From positions 1,669,501 through 1,733,500 of the forward strand of contig NZ_CP031941.1 in assembly GCF_003443655.1 (NCBI RefSeq): a DNA stretch of 64,000 nt, written 5' to 3'. Under the pieces are notes generated by a model. The model was not told where the DNA came from, did no database searches, and saw only the letters and a program-made list of their open reading frames with translations. This DNA comes from Nostoc sphaeroides (GTDB lineage Bacteria > Cyanobacteriota > Cyanobacteriia > Cyanobacteriales > Nostocaceae). Of this stretch, positions 8,647 through 17,579 are shown in pieces (positions within the stretch are counted from its first letter, which is position 1; each line of letters starts with the position of its first letter). A program made the translations under genes and the position numbers.

Positions 8647-11600
8647 TTACAGTCCATAAAGGGCGGCGACTCGTTCATCTATTTCTTTCTCCCATTTTTC
8701 ACAGTTAACGCCTTTTGCATCTAGGCATTTTTGGACTAGTTTAGATATGGCTTCGCGTTCTGTATTAGAGACAGTTGGTATCGGAATTTTCTTTATATAT
8801 GTACGTTTAAGACGAACACGTCCACCTTTTTCTGAATCTCCTAAAACAGCAGCTATTTGGCAAAGATAGTTCCATACATGGCTAGAGTTCAAGATGCCAA
8901 GTAAATACAAGTCGTTTAAAGGAATAATAAAGGCAGTCATATCAGCATAAATTCCTTTTAATTCAAGAGTAAATCTTGATTCTTTGGCAATATCAGGAAA
9001 AATAATTTTAGGTTTATTAAACTCAGCATAATAGGCAATATTATCTTGTATTTCATACCATTTATAAGAACCTGATTTTCTACCTAACCATTCTTTTGAG
9101 ACAGGCCAATCACAAGGTTTTGGCTCTAACTGTGTTCGCCGCAGGGTGAGATAGGCTTTGATAGCTGGATAAGTATTTATATCAATACCTCTTCGAGTAA
9201 AAATTAGCCATTTATCCTGATAGTTAATTTTCCATTTGCGAACGTTATCACCTACAGCTAATGGCTTAATAATATCTACACTTTTAGGATCTTGTAAAAT
9301 TAATTTTTTTCGTGTCTCTCCATCAATATGAAAGGCTTTATTAAAGCCTGTTTTTATGCCAGAATAAATTTTACCATTGACATACTCATCTAATGGAATT
9401 CCTGCCGCTTCCATTTTTCGTAGTCGATTGGCAGAATTACTATCTGTCAGTGTCCAGTTTGAACCTTGTAAAGCATCATTAGGCAAATTTTGTCCATTCT
9501 CTCTAATAACTTCAAGTACGTTAGGATATGGCGAATTTAACGTTTTTACCTGTGTAAATGTACTTGGAGTATTAGCATTTTTACTATTTTGGCTAATGAA
9601 AATCATTGGAAAAGTCGCAGCAGTTTTAAAAACTGGTAACTCTCCAAAGTCTGTAATACTGTGAATATCACAAGTTTCAGCAATGTGCTTTTTTAGCTTA
9701 TCCCCATACTTAGCGCGAAACCACTTGTTAGGAGAAATAAACGTTAACATTCCACCTGACTTTAAAAGTTGCAAAGCACGGGCATAAAAGAAACAATATA
9801 AATCAGCCGTCCCAGTATAAACAGCCGGATACACTTTTTGTAGTGTTGGCTTTAAATGTTTAATCAATTCCTGTCTTACATAAGGCGGATTCGCTACCTG
9901 AATATCAAAACCACCATCTGCAAATACTTCTGCAAACTCTACCGCCCAATCAAACCCTGCAACTTGAGTGCTACCATGAGTAATTAGTGCAATTTGAGTT
10001 TTTAAATCATTAATTTCTTGCTCTAACTTCTGCTTCTTACCCCCTTCATGAGTTCGCATGTACTCAGCTTTTTTCTGACAAAATTGGCTGATAAACTCAT
10101 GTCTAATCACTCCCGTTGTTGCAGGGCTAGGTGCAATCAAACTATCTCCCGCTTCAATTTTATATTTTAAGTTGGGTAATGGTGGCGGATTATCACCCTC
10201 ATACTCTACAGCTAGCGATAGCCACAACCTTAACCGAGCAATATTGACTGCAAAAATGTCAATATCTACACCGTAAAGATTATTTTCAATAATATCTAAT
10301 TTGCGCTGATATACAGTATTAGAATCTAGACCTTTGTTAGCAAATAAACATTGACGCAAATCTAATAACTCATGAAGCATTCCGAGTATATAAGCACCGC
10401 TTCCAGCCGCTAAGTCGCAACACTTGACGCGGCGCAATGCTTCTAAAATTGCTTCTGGATTCTTAATATTATCTGGATGATGTTCATCTACAAATTCTGA
10501 TATACTATTACTGACTTCTCCTAATATCTGGGTTTTTAGATATCCCTTTAGTGCCTCACGACACATAAACGAAACTATCGGTTTTGGTGTATAATAACTG
10601 CCAGATTCATGCCTCCCTGTTACGAGTTCCTCGAATACTTTGCCTAACATTTCTGGGTCAACTGCTACCTCTACATCTAGCGGTGTACTCTCGGTGACGG
10701 TGAAAGCAAAACGTTGAAATAGGTTATGAATAATACTGTCTATACATTCATCTGAAACTATAATTTCATGATTTTTATCATCTTCATCTTGTTCAAATAA
10801 ACCACCGTTGAGGTAGGGTACATGACCAATCAGGTCTTTCAGTAAACCTCCATTATTAATATTTGCTATATCATATTGTTGCGGATTATTCAATCCTAAA
10901 AAGAATAGGTGAGAAAGTCTATCTTTATAAAAGTTTTTATTTGATGTACTATCATCTTTTAGATAAGCTTCCCACAAAGCTGATAGATAATCTATGCTTC
11001 CTTGGAATTTTAGCCAACCTTTTTTCTGGATAAATCCAATGAACATGAGACGGTTAAATAACTTTTGGGTGAATAAGCGTTTACGTTCCTTGTCTGTGTT
11101 CCACTCAATTAATCCTTCGACTTTCTCAAAGGTTTTACGATACTCTCTAAAAAATTCTTGGGTGACAGCTTCAACATCAAACGCCTCATCATGAATTGTC
11201 TGAATATCTAAGGGTGATGCATTTGGATGTTTTTCTAAATCTAACAGACTGATTCTTTCTGTGGCTGTGCGTAATTGTTCGCCTTCTCCAACGGTAATGC
11301 GCCGGAATAGCTTGCGTTTTTGCAGGGTATTGTCATATTTTACATTGATAAAGTGCCACTGCGATCGCAATTTGTTAGAAAATACAAATAGTGCGTAAGG
11401 ATGTTCTTTTAAAAGATAATCAATGACTCTTCTTTCACCTTGTCTTGATAAGTCTTCTGAACTCAAACGCGCATAAATAACGTGAAAAGCATTATTAGCA
11501 CCACCAGACGCTAATAACAAGGGTTCATCTATCAGTTCATTAGCAACTACATCAGTCAATTTTCGCCGAGAAAGTTCTTTATTTACTCGTTCGTAGTTTA

Positions 11601-11691
11601 ATTGACTCCAAAACAATTTTTTGAGTGCATCAAGACTTTTCAGGTTTTGAAGTGAATTTAATATAGACTCTTGCAGTTCTAATACAGGCAT
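8647..11691 (-). CDS. Eco57I-type N6-adenine DNA methyltransferase (restriction-modification)
   Basis: A 1014-aa protein. Motif X-like GSYYTPKPIV lies near residue 365, motif I DLAAGSG (SAM binding) near 426-432, and the catalytic motif IV NPPY at about 601-604, giving the gamma-type order of N6-adenine methyltransferases. The C-terminal third (about 770-960) has the TaqI/Eco57I-like target-recognition pattern ending in KRTYIKKIPIP. The N-terminal ~340 residues are an all-alpha/beta region in which I see no clear PD-(D/E)XK site, so whether it cuts DNA itself (type IIG) is open. It heads the minus-strand block that ends with the PLD-SNF2 helicase. Confidence 0.88.
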   Translation of the reverse strand: MPVLELQESILNSLQNLKSLDALKKLFWSQLNYERVNKELSRRKLTDVVANELIDEPLLLASGGANNAFHVIYARLSSEDLSRQGERRVIDYLLKEHPYALFVFSNKLRSQWHFINVKYDNTLQKRKLFRRITVGEGEQLRTATERISLLDLEKHPNASPLDIQTIHDEAFDVEAVTQEFFREYRKTFEKVEGLIEWNTDKERKRLFTQKLFNRLMFIGFIQKKGWLKFQGSIDYLSALWEAYLKDDSTSNKNFYKDRLSHLFFLGLNNPQQYDIANINNGGLLKDLIGHVPYLNGGLFEQDEDDKNHEIIVSDECIDSIIHNLFQRFAFTVTESTPLDVEVAVDPEMLGKVFEELVTGRHESGSYYTPKPIVSFMCREALKGYLKTQILGEVSNSISEFVDEHHPDNIKNPEAILEALRRVKCCDLAAGSGAYILGMLHELLDLRQCLFANKGLDSNTVYQRKLDIIENNLYGVDIDIFAVNIARLRLWLSLAVEYEGDNPPPLPNLKYKIEAGDSLIAPSPATTGVIRHEFISQFCQKKAEYMRTHEGGKKQKLEQEINDLKTQIALITHGSTQVAGFDWAVEFAEVFADGGFDIQVANPPYVRQELIKHLKPTLQKVYPAVYTGTADLYCFFYARALQLLKSGGMLTFISPNKWFRAKYGDKLKKHIAETCDIHSITDFGELPVFKTAATFPMIFISQNSKNANTPSTFTQVKTLNSPYPNVLEVIRENGQNLPNDALQGSNWTLTDSNSANRLRKMEAAGIPLDEYVNGKIYSGIKTGFNKAFHIDGETRKKLILQDPKSVDIIKPLAVGDNVRKWKINYQDKWLIFTRRGIDINTYPAIKAYLTLRRTQLEPKPCDWPVSKEWLGRKSGSYKWYEIQDNIAYYAEFNKPKIIFPDIAKESRFTLELKGIYADMTAFIIPLNDLYLLGILNSSHVWNYLCQIAAVLGDSEKGGRVRLKRTYIKKIPIPTVSNTEREAISKLVQKCLDAKGVNCEKWEKEIDERVAALYGL

Positions 11692-12218
11692 AAATATAAA
11701 GCTTGTGGCAGATGTGTATTTTTAGCAAAAACCGCACAGTAAACTCTCACCACGAGGCTTACACCTTGCAGGATTTTAAAATTTTTGAAGATATGAAAAA
11801 TTGCCGCAAATCAGATACAAATCTGCTGCGTTTAAATTGTTCTATACCTCTAAATTAAAAAGAATTAATCTGTAATGAGATATTTATAGAAGTAGTATGT
11901 TTTAACAAAGCTACAAATTATATAAATTTAATTTACCTGGATGTTATTTTGTTCAGTAATTTCGCTGAATTAACATAAAATCAGTATAAAACCTTATAAA
12001 AGCTGGAGAGGCTGACAGTATAAAGCGTCATGCTGAAACTATAGGGCTTCTGGGTTGAGTGTAATACAGACCTAACCCCCAGCCCCTTCCCTTGTAGGGA
12101 AGGGGGGTAAGATTTTAAAGCTAGGGGCTACCGTGTACACATAAGTATTTTTGAGTGGTTCCACAGACTTTTAATCCCCCAACCCCTCTTGAAAAGCAAA
12201 GCTGTTTCATTTGCTCAA
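11692..12218. other. Gene-free AT-rich region upstream of the methyltransferase
   Basis: No convincing ORF was found. It presumably holds the promoter of the methyltransferase gene. Near 12081-12104 a hairpin (CCCCTTCCCTTGTAGGGAAGGGG) is a common dispersed Nostoc-type repeat. Confidence 0.5.
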
Positions 12219-12467
12219 AAAAGACTTGTGTTCTGAATGAAAAGACTTGTGTTCTGAATGAAAAGACTTGTGTTCTGAATGAAAAGACTTGTGTTCTGAA
12301 TGAAAAGACTTGTGTTCTGAATGAAAAGACTTGTGTTCTGAACGAAAGTCCTCGTGTTCTGAACGAAAGTCCTCGTGTTCTGAATGAAAAGACTTGTGTT
12401 CTGAACGAAAGTCCTCGTGTTCTGAACGAAAGTCCTCGTGTTCTGAACGAAAGTACTCGTGTGTACA
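12219..12467. repeat. 21-bp tandem repeat array
   Basis: Eleven full 21-bp units plus a partial one, phased on GTGTTCTGA at 12228, 12249 and so on to 12438, with a broken unit at 12459. Two unit types alternate: one with AAAAGACTTGTG and one with AAAGTCCTCGTG. Because 21 is a multiple of three, overlapping ORFs with heptapeptide repeats appear on both strands; these look like by-products of the array, since the flanks carry no start signals or protein-like sequence. Confidence 0.9.
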
Positions 12468-12658
12468 CCTTAGCCCTACTAGCATTGAGGAGTAAGATTC
12501 TAAAGCTTCTTTCCTAAAACGCAAGAAGTCAGGGTGTATTGCATACAAACGAGAAACGCTATAGGTAAGCTTGTAGCGGGAAGCGAGTAATAATAAAATT
12601 GCGTTCAGTCGGTAAATTATACCATTTCACTTTAATAATGATACAAATATGCTGGTAA

Positions 12659-12679
12659 GGGCATGGCAATGCCATGCCC
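12659..12679. repeat. Short palindrome before the phosphoesterase gene
   Basis: GGGCATGGC, three spacer bases, then GCCATGCCC. It supplies an upstream in-frame ATG at 12674 that is probably not the true start of the following gene. Confidence 0.7.
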
Positions 12680-12739
12680 CTACAAGAAATCTATATGTAT
12701 CAGGATTTTGGTGAATTGGTATTACCTAAAAAATTTGGT

Positions 12740-14491
12740 ATGTTACTCATGCTCAGACGCAAAAGCCGCCGTAAAATTTTCTCGGTGGCTATGCTTGTGC
12801 TTGTTATATGCTTTACTCTGTTAAGTGTGCGTTCATTTGGGCAAATAATTATGACATCAGCACCCCAATTGCTCACCGACCCATTTTTACAACTGCCAAC
12901 TGATACCTCAGTGCAAGTAGTTTGGTTTACAGAGTTTGCTGGTGTTAATCACACAGTAACCTACGGTGAAAATCTTAAACAAACTGCTAAGGCAAATACT
13001 ACCAAACTCAGTCGCACTCGTGAAGACCAGGAGTCAAGAGTTGCAAACCAAATCAAAGATGGACAAGTTTATCAAAAACCCGTCTGGCGTGATATTTGGC
13101 GACATGAGGCTGAGGTGATTGGGTTAACTCCTGGTTTGCGGGTAAATTATCGCATTACGAGTGTGCGAGAAGACGGCGAAACTGTTAACAGTGATGTTTT
13201 TACCCTCGCAGCTACTCCAAAAGCGGATACACCACTAAAAATTTTACTCACCTCTGACCATCAATTAAAGCCGATGACGGCAGCAAATCTGCAAAAGGTG
13301 GTAGAAACGGTTGGACGGGTTGATGGGGTGTGGTTTGCCGGTGATTTGGTGAATGTTAGCGATCGCGCCTCAGAATGGTTTGATGATAACAGTGGTAGTG
13401 CATTGTTTCCCGGTCTACAAGGTCGTGCTAAATATGACATGACACACGACGGTGTTAAGACTACCTACACTGGTGGACAAATAATTCAACATGCACCCAT
13501 GTTTACTTGCATTGGCAATCATGAAGTGATGGGGCGATTTGCCAGAACAGGAAGTTTAAATGATGAATTTGATGATACAATTCCCCGTGCCGTTGCTCAA
13601 AGAATCTATCGGGAGAAATCTTTAATAGATAATTCTTTTAATACTAATACCTACGAGGAGATTTTCTCTTTACCAAAAAGTAAAGAGGGTGGAAAAAAGT
13701 ATTATGCAGTCAGTTTTGGTGATGTGCGTTTGGTGGTACTGTACGCTACGAATATGTGGCGGACTCCCAGTTTAAATGGAAAGCATAAGGGTAGATATCG
13801 AGAAGCCGAAAGGGATTTAAATAATCCTGAAGATTGGGGTTATGGACAGGTAATTTATGAGCCAATTGCTAAAGGCAGCAAGCAGTATAATTGGCTAGAG
13901 GCAGAACTCAATAGCCCTGAGTTTAAACAAGCAAAATACAAAGTTGTGATGTTCCATCATCCACCCCATACTCTGGGTGATAATATAGTTCCTGCTTATA
14001 CAGAACCAGTTCAAATAATTGAACGGGATGATAATAATATTAAAGCAGTGCGTTATGAGTACCCGAAAGATGCAGATTACATTATCCGCGATGTTGTACC
14101 AATACTTGAAACAGCTAATGTGCAATTGGTATTCTATGGGCATTCCCATTTGTGGAACCGCTTTGTTAGTCCCAGTGGAATGCACTTTCTAGAAACATCT
14201 AATGTAGGTAATACTTATGGCGCTGCTTGGGGTGATAGAAAGCGAGAAGTGCCAATTGGATATCAAGAGGATTATGTTAAGCTTGGTGATCCTAATGGGT
14301 TAGAACCGATAGTGCCAACAATTTCCCCTTTATTGGGTGAAGATGGAAAGGCAATGCCTTATATTTCGAGTAATGATATTACGGTTTTTAGTATCTTTGA
14401 TACGGGGGCGGGTACGATAAGTAGTTATCGTTTTGATACTCGTAAACCTGATTCGGAAGTATTGAAGTTTGATGAGTTTAAGTTGAAATAG
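12740..14491 (+). CDS. Purple acid phosphatase-like metallophosphoesterase, exported
   Basis: The frame is open from an ATG at 12674 (605 aa), but that ATG lies in a dispersed palindrome. ATG 12740 or 12749 gives a classic signal sequence: basic MLRRKSRRK followed by a hydrophobic stretch to about SFGQ. An N-terminal fibronectin/PAP-like beta domain (DTSVQVVWFTEF) precedes the metallophosphoesterase core, with motifs LLTSDHQ, FAGDLVN, GNHEVMG, MFHHPPH and YGHSHLW supplying the two-metal ligands. It probably dephosphorylates organic phosphates outside the cytoplasm; the substrate is unknown. It stands alone, with gene-free DNA on both sides. Confidence 0.85.
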   Translation: MLLMLRRKSRRKIFSVAMLVLVICFTLLSVRSFGQIIMTSAPQLLTDPFLQLPTDTSVQVVWFTEFAGVNHTVTYGENLKQTAKANTTKLSRTREDQESRVANQIKDGQVYQKPVWRDIWRHEAEVIGLTPGLRVNYRITSVREDGETVNSDVFTLAATPKADTPLKILLTSDHQLKPMTAANLQKVVETVGRVDGVWFAGDLVNVSDRASEWFDDNSGSALFPGLQGRAKYDMTHDGVKTTYTGGQIIQHAPMFTCIGNHEVMGRFARTGSLNDEFDDTIPRAVAQRIYREKSLIDNSFNTNTYEEIFSLPKSKEGGKKYYAVSFGDVRLVVLYATNMWRTPSLNGKHKGRYREAERDLNNPEDWGYGQVIYEPIAKGSKQYNWLEAELNSPEFKQAKYKVVMFHHPPHTLGDNIVPAYTEPVQIIERDDNNIKAVRYEYPKDADYIIRDVVPILETANVQLVFYGHSHLWNRFVSPSGMHFLETSNVGNTYGAAWGDRKREVPIGYQEDYVKLGDPNGLEPIVPTISPLLGEDGKAMPYISSNDITVFSIFDTGAGTISSYRFDTRKPDSEVLKFDEFKLK

Positions 14492-14655
14492 TCTTATAAA
14501 CCAATACGCTTGGGTTAAGGCTAAAACTCTTTATCAAAGTCAATTTTTGAACGAACCGCCATCGCGTAGCGTCTCGTAAGAGTTGGACGCCAAGGACGCA
14601 AAGAGAAGGAAGAAATGCTTAGGGACTTCCAAATAAAAAAATATTCAATTATTGA

Positions 14656-14715
14656 TTGTGGGGTGGGCATCTCGCCCGCCCAGTTTATATGGCGGGCAAG
14701 ATGCCCACCCCACAA
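14656..14715. repeat. Long perfect-type hairpin
   Basis: Two 25-base arms (TTGTGGGGTGGGCATC... and its complement) with one mismatch surround a 10-base loop. It lies between convergent genes (phosphoesterase and serine hydrolase). It is either a dispersed palindromic element or a bidirectional terminator. Confidence 0.8.
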
Positions 14716-14763
14716 AATTAGATAATTTATTTTTTGGAGTTCCCTGAACTGAACTGTATTGGA

Positions 14764-15696
14764 TTATAGACTAGCGATCGCATCGGCAATTAGTTTAGAA
14801 ACAAAGGGCAAAATATCCCGACTCTTAGCCTGGGCTTTACCTTCAGTAAATACCACTAAGAGGTAAGGGCGTTGTTCTGGTATTTCAATATATGCGGCAT
14901 CATGGCGAACTTGACTTGTCCAACCTGCTTTTGACCAAATTTGAGCATTTTCAGGGAGTCCACTACCTAAAAAACCTGTCACCTGATTTTCTTCAGTGTC
15001 AGTGGGTAAATCGTTGAGATTACGTTTGAGTAAAGCCATCATTGCTTGCGATCGCCCACTTGAAACCGCCACCCCACCTACAATACTATGTAGTAACCTA
15101 GCGATCGCATTTGTTGTTAACATATTGCGATTTTCCAGTAACTCTCCCGCAAACGCCCGTTCTCGTCCATAAGGGCCATCACCCCAAGTTTTTTGACAGA
15201 CGTTAATCGTCTCCATTTCTTCCCAACCCAATGATTGGTAATAGCGGTTAACAATATTACGCTGATATTTCCAGGTTTCAAAGGGCCCGGTTGGTAATTC
15301 TGGCCCTGATGTGGTACCACTCAAAATATCCACAACCAAACTGGTAGCATCATTGCTAGAATCCACAATCATATCGCGCAAAGCTCTTTCCAACTCTTTG
15401 GAAGTGTTAGTCATCCCTTTTTCTAGCCATTCGTTTACCGCCACTAGGTAAAATAGCTTGACTACACTGGCGGGATAAATTCGTTCAACACCGCGATAAG
15501 TGAAACCACGAACTGGATGATCCCAAAAAGCGTTGGGAGTCAACGCACCACCAGTATTTACTAGCACTGGTGGATCGTAAACAACCCAAGTCAGGGCTAT
15601 TTGATTCCGGGCTAAGGTCGGAAATTCTGCCCAAGTTGCATCTAAAATGCCATTGCCAAGATTTTCCAGTTGTTCGTCTTTATTAAAAAAAATCAT
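14764..15696 (-). CDS. Class A beta-lactamase/penicillin-binding-type serine hydrolase
   Basis: A 310-aa protein with the three active-site elements of the class A beta-lactamase fold. SxxK is in YPASVVKLFYL (Ser and Lys, about residues 79-82), SxN is in DSSNDATSL, and the KTG box appears as KAG in WSKAGWTSQVRHDAAYIE. There is no obvious signal peptide (start MIFFNKDEQLENLG). The family includes beta-lactamases and murein-active hydrolases; the Ala in the KxG box is tolerated in non-lactamase relatives. Its start region abuts that of a divergent NlpC/P60 cell-wall peptidase, so a peptidoglycan-related role is plausible but inferred. Confidence 0.82.
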   Translation of the reverse strand: MIFFNKDEQLENLGNGILDATWAEFPTLARNQIALTWVVYDPPVLVNTGGALTPNAFWDHPVRGFTYRGVERIYPASVVKLFYLVAVNEWLEKGMTNTSKELERALRDMIVDSSNDATSLVVDILSGTTSGPELPTGPFETWKYQRNIVNRYYQSLGWEEMETINVCQKTWGDGPYGRERAFAGELLENRNMLTTNAIARLLHSIVGGVAVSSGRSQAMMALLKRNLNDLPTDTEENQVTGFLGSGLPENAQIWSKAGWTSQVRHDAAYIEIPEQRPYLLVVFTEGKAQAKSRDILPFVSKLIADAIASL

Positions 15697-15705
15697 TCTT
15701 TAGTA

Positions 15706-16434
15706 ATGTCCTTTAATCTAAAATCCAAAATGGTTCGACTGAGCGAAACCGAAGTCCAAAATCCAAAATCAGGGGAGTATCAGTGTTTAGCTGACCTGAA
15801 TTTATATGATTCTCCTGAATGTACGCGTTTAGCAACTCAAGCCGCATCTGGGCGACATTTATGGGTAACATCAAATCATCAAAATTTAGCGGTTGAGGTG
15901 TATTTGTGTGAAGATGACTATCCCGGATGGGTATCCCTTTCAGATTTTGATTCATTACAATCTGCTACTGTACATTATCAGGCTGCAACATTTTCTGAAT
16001 CTGAAATTAAAAAACTGCTAGCGGAGGTTATCGCCTTTACCCAAAAAGCGATGCAACAATCTAATTATTACCTTTGGGGTGGTACGGTTGGGCCAAATTA
16101 TGACTGTTCTGGGTTGATGCAGGCGGCGTTTGCTTCGGTGGGTATTTGGCTACCTAGAGATGCGTATCAGCAGGAAGGGTTCACTCAGCCAATTACTATT
16201 GCAGAATTAACAGCCGGGGATCTGGTATTTTTTGGAACTAGCCAAAAAGCCACCCATGTCGGGCTTTATTTGGCGGATGGTTATTACATTCATAGTTCTG
16301 GGAAAGATCAGGGACGGGATGGGATTGGAATTGATATTCTCTCGGAACAGGGAGATGCTGTTAGTCAGTCGTATTATCAGCAGCTGCGAGGTGCTGGTAG
16401 AGTTATCAAGAGTTACGAACCACAGAGACGCTGA
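15706..16434 (+). CDS. NlpC/P60 cysteine peptidase with N-terminal SH3b domain (gamma-D-Glu-diamino acid endopeptidase type)
   Basis: The N-terminal ~105 residues form an SH3b-like domain (LADLNLYDSPECTRLATQA...). The C-terminal NlpC/P60 domain has catalytic Cys in NYDCSGLMQ, His in THVGLYL and a second polar residue in YYIHSSG. The architecture and sequence match the structurally studied Anabaena/Nostoc peptidases that recycle muropeptides (gamma-D-Glu-DAP cleavage). The frame opens with a TTG at 15670 inside the divergent neighbour; ATG 15706 or 15730 is far more likely. The first ~15 codons overlap a dispersed repeat (TGGTTCGACTGAGCGAAAC). The end of the gene (CCACAGAGACGC) also runs into a common repeat. 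Confidence 0.88.
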   Translation: MSFNLKSKMVRLSETEVQNPKSGEYQCLADLNLYDSPECTRLATQAASGRHLWVTSNHQNLAVEVYLCEDDYPGWVSLSDFDSLQSATVHYQAATFSESEIKKLLAEVIAFTQKAMQQSNYYLWGGTVGPNYDCSGLMQAAFASVGIWLPRDAYQQEGFTQPITIAELTAGDLVFFGTSQKATHVGLYLADGYYIHSSGKDQGRDGIGIDILSEQGDAVSQSYYQQLRGAGRVIKSYEPQRR

Positions 16435-16448
16435 GGGCACAGAGATAT

Positions 16449-17462
16449 ATGAGGAGTGGGTTAGTTGATCGAGGGTTGAGTGAGGAGAATGGGGCGATTT
16501 CGGCTATTGTCCCAGATGTTTCGGTGGTGCTACCAATACATGACGAGGTGGAAAGTTTGCCGCTTTTACTAGAAGCGATCGCATCTACTTTATCTTCTAG
16601 TCAGATAAATTATGAAATCATTTGTGTGGATGATGGTTCTACAGATGGTTCTGGGGATTTTCTTAAAGAACAGGCGCAAATCCGTACTGATTTAAAGGCG
16701 GTGATTTTGCGTCGCAACTACGGACAAACTGCGGCGATGGCTGCTGGATTTTATTATGCAGTCGGTAAAGCGATCGTTACTTTAGATGCTGATCTCCAGA
16801 ATGATCCGGCTGATATCCCCATGTTATTAGCAAAGCTGGATGAGGGTTATGATTTGGTAAGTGGTTGGCGGCAAAAACGCCAAGATGGGGCTGTAAATCG
16901 GTTACTTCCTTCCAAAATTGCCAATTGGCTAATTCGCTATACTACTAGCGTGAATATTCATGACTATGGTTGTTCACTGAAGGCATATCGTGCAGAACTG
17001 TTGGCAGATATGAACCTCTACGGAGAATTACACCGATTTTTGCCAGCTTTGGCGTACATCGAAGGAGCTAGAATTACTGAAGTACCCGTGCGCCATCACG
17101 CCCGTCGCTTTGGTCGCAGTAAATATGGGATTTGGCGGACATTCCGCGTATTGATGGATTTGTTAACCATCCTGTTTATGAAAAAATTCCTCACCCGCCC
17201 AATGCACGTTTTTGGGCTGTTGGGCTTGATATCAATGGTTTCGGGAACTGCGATCGGAATTTACTTAACTTTCGTCAAATTAGCTTTAGGTGAGATGATT
17301 GGCAATCGCCCTTTGCTAATTTTAGCAGTTCTCCTACTGGTAACTGGAGTACAGTTATTTTGCTTTGGTCTTTTAGCAGAATTACTCATGCGTACATACC
17401 ACGAATCCCAAGGACGGCCTATCTATCGCGTGCGAGAGGTAGTAGCAAAAAATATTAAGTAA
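16449..17462 (+). CDS. Family 2 glycosyltransferase, polyprenyl-phosphate-sugar synthase type
   Basis: A 337-aa protein with a GT-A core: VSVVLPIHDE (about 24), VDDGSTDGS, VTLDADLQNDP (DxD-like) and DLVSGWRQKR. Two C-terminal transmembrane helices follow (about 258-282 and 297-320). This is the layout of DPM1/GtrB-like enzymes that move a sugar from a nucleotide donor to a polyprenyl phosphate in the membrane. It starts 14 bp after the NlpC/P60 gene on the same strand and could share its transcript; a cell-envelope role is inferred. Confidence 0.88.
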   Translation: MRSGLVDRGLSEENGAISAIVPDVSVVLPIHDEVESLPLLLEAIASTLSSSQINYEIICVDDGSTDGSGDFLKEQAQIRTDLKAVILRRNYGQTAAMAAGFYYAVGKAIVTLDADLQNDPADIPMLLAKLDEGYDLVSGWRQKRQDGAVNRLLPSKIANWLIRYTTSVNIHDYGCSLKAYRAELLADMNLYGELHRFLPALAYIEGARITEVPVRHHARRFGRSKYGIWRTFRVLMDLLTILFMKKFLTRPMHVFGLLGLISMVSGTAIGIYLTFVKLALGEMIGNRPLLILAVLLLVTGVQLFCFGLLAELLMRTYHESQGRPIYRVREVVAKNIK

Positions 17463-17521
17463 GGTAACAATGGTCATGGGGCATTGGGCATTGGGCATTG
17501 GGAATTGGGGAAAGAATTCTT

Positions 17522-17556
17522 GTAACTCCTAACTCCTAACTCCTAACTCCTAACTA
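17522..17556. repeat. Heptamer repeat TAACTCC
   Basis: Four to five tandem TAACTCC units between the GT2 and MFS genes, preceded by another short repeat (GGGCATT). Confidence 0.85.
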
Positions 17557-17579
17557 TTGACAATTACATTGCATCTACT

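Noticed and set aside
3473..11691. Assignment as a canonical BREX or DISARM locus
   Set aside because: No PglZ, BrxC, DrmA/DrmB-type or DUF1998 genes; only the methyltransferase and a PLD-helicase are shared in concept.
12219..12467. Possible CRISPR array
   Set aside because: Units are contiguous with no unique spacers, and no cas genes are present.
12121..12548. Three overlapping ORFs with heptapeptide repeats (about 113-120 aa) on both strands
   Set aside because: They arise because a 21-bp tandem array keeps all frames open; no start signals, no protein-like flanks, and both strands are equally 'coding'.
14521..14715. 64-aa minus-strand ORF upstream of the serine hydrolase end
   Set aside because: Lies entirely in dispersed repeats and the 14656-14715 hairpin.
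14764..15696. Antibiotic-resistance beta-lactamase
   Set aside because: The KTG box is KAG and no typical signal peptide is seen; the fold family is broad, so a resistance role is not supported.
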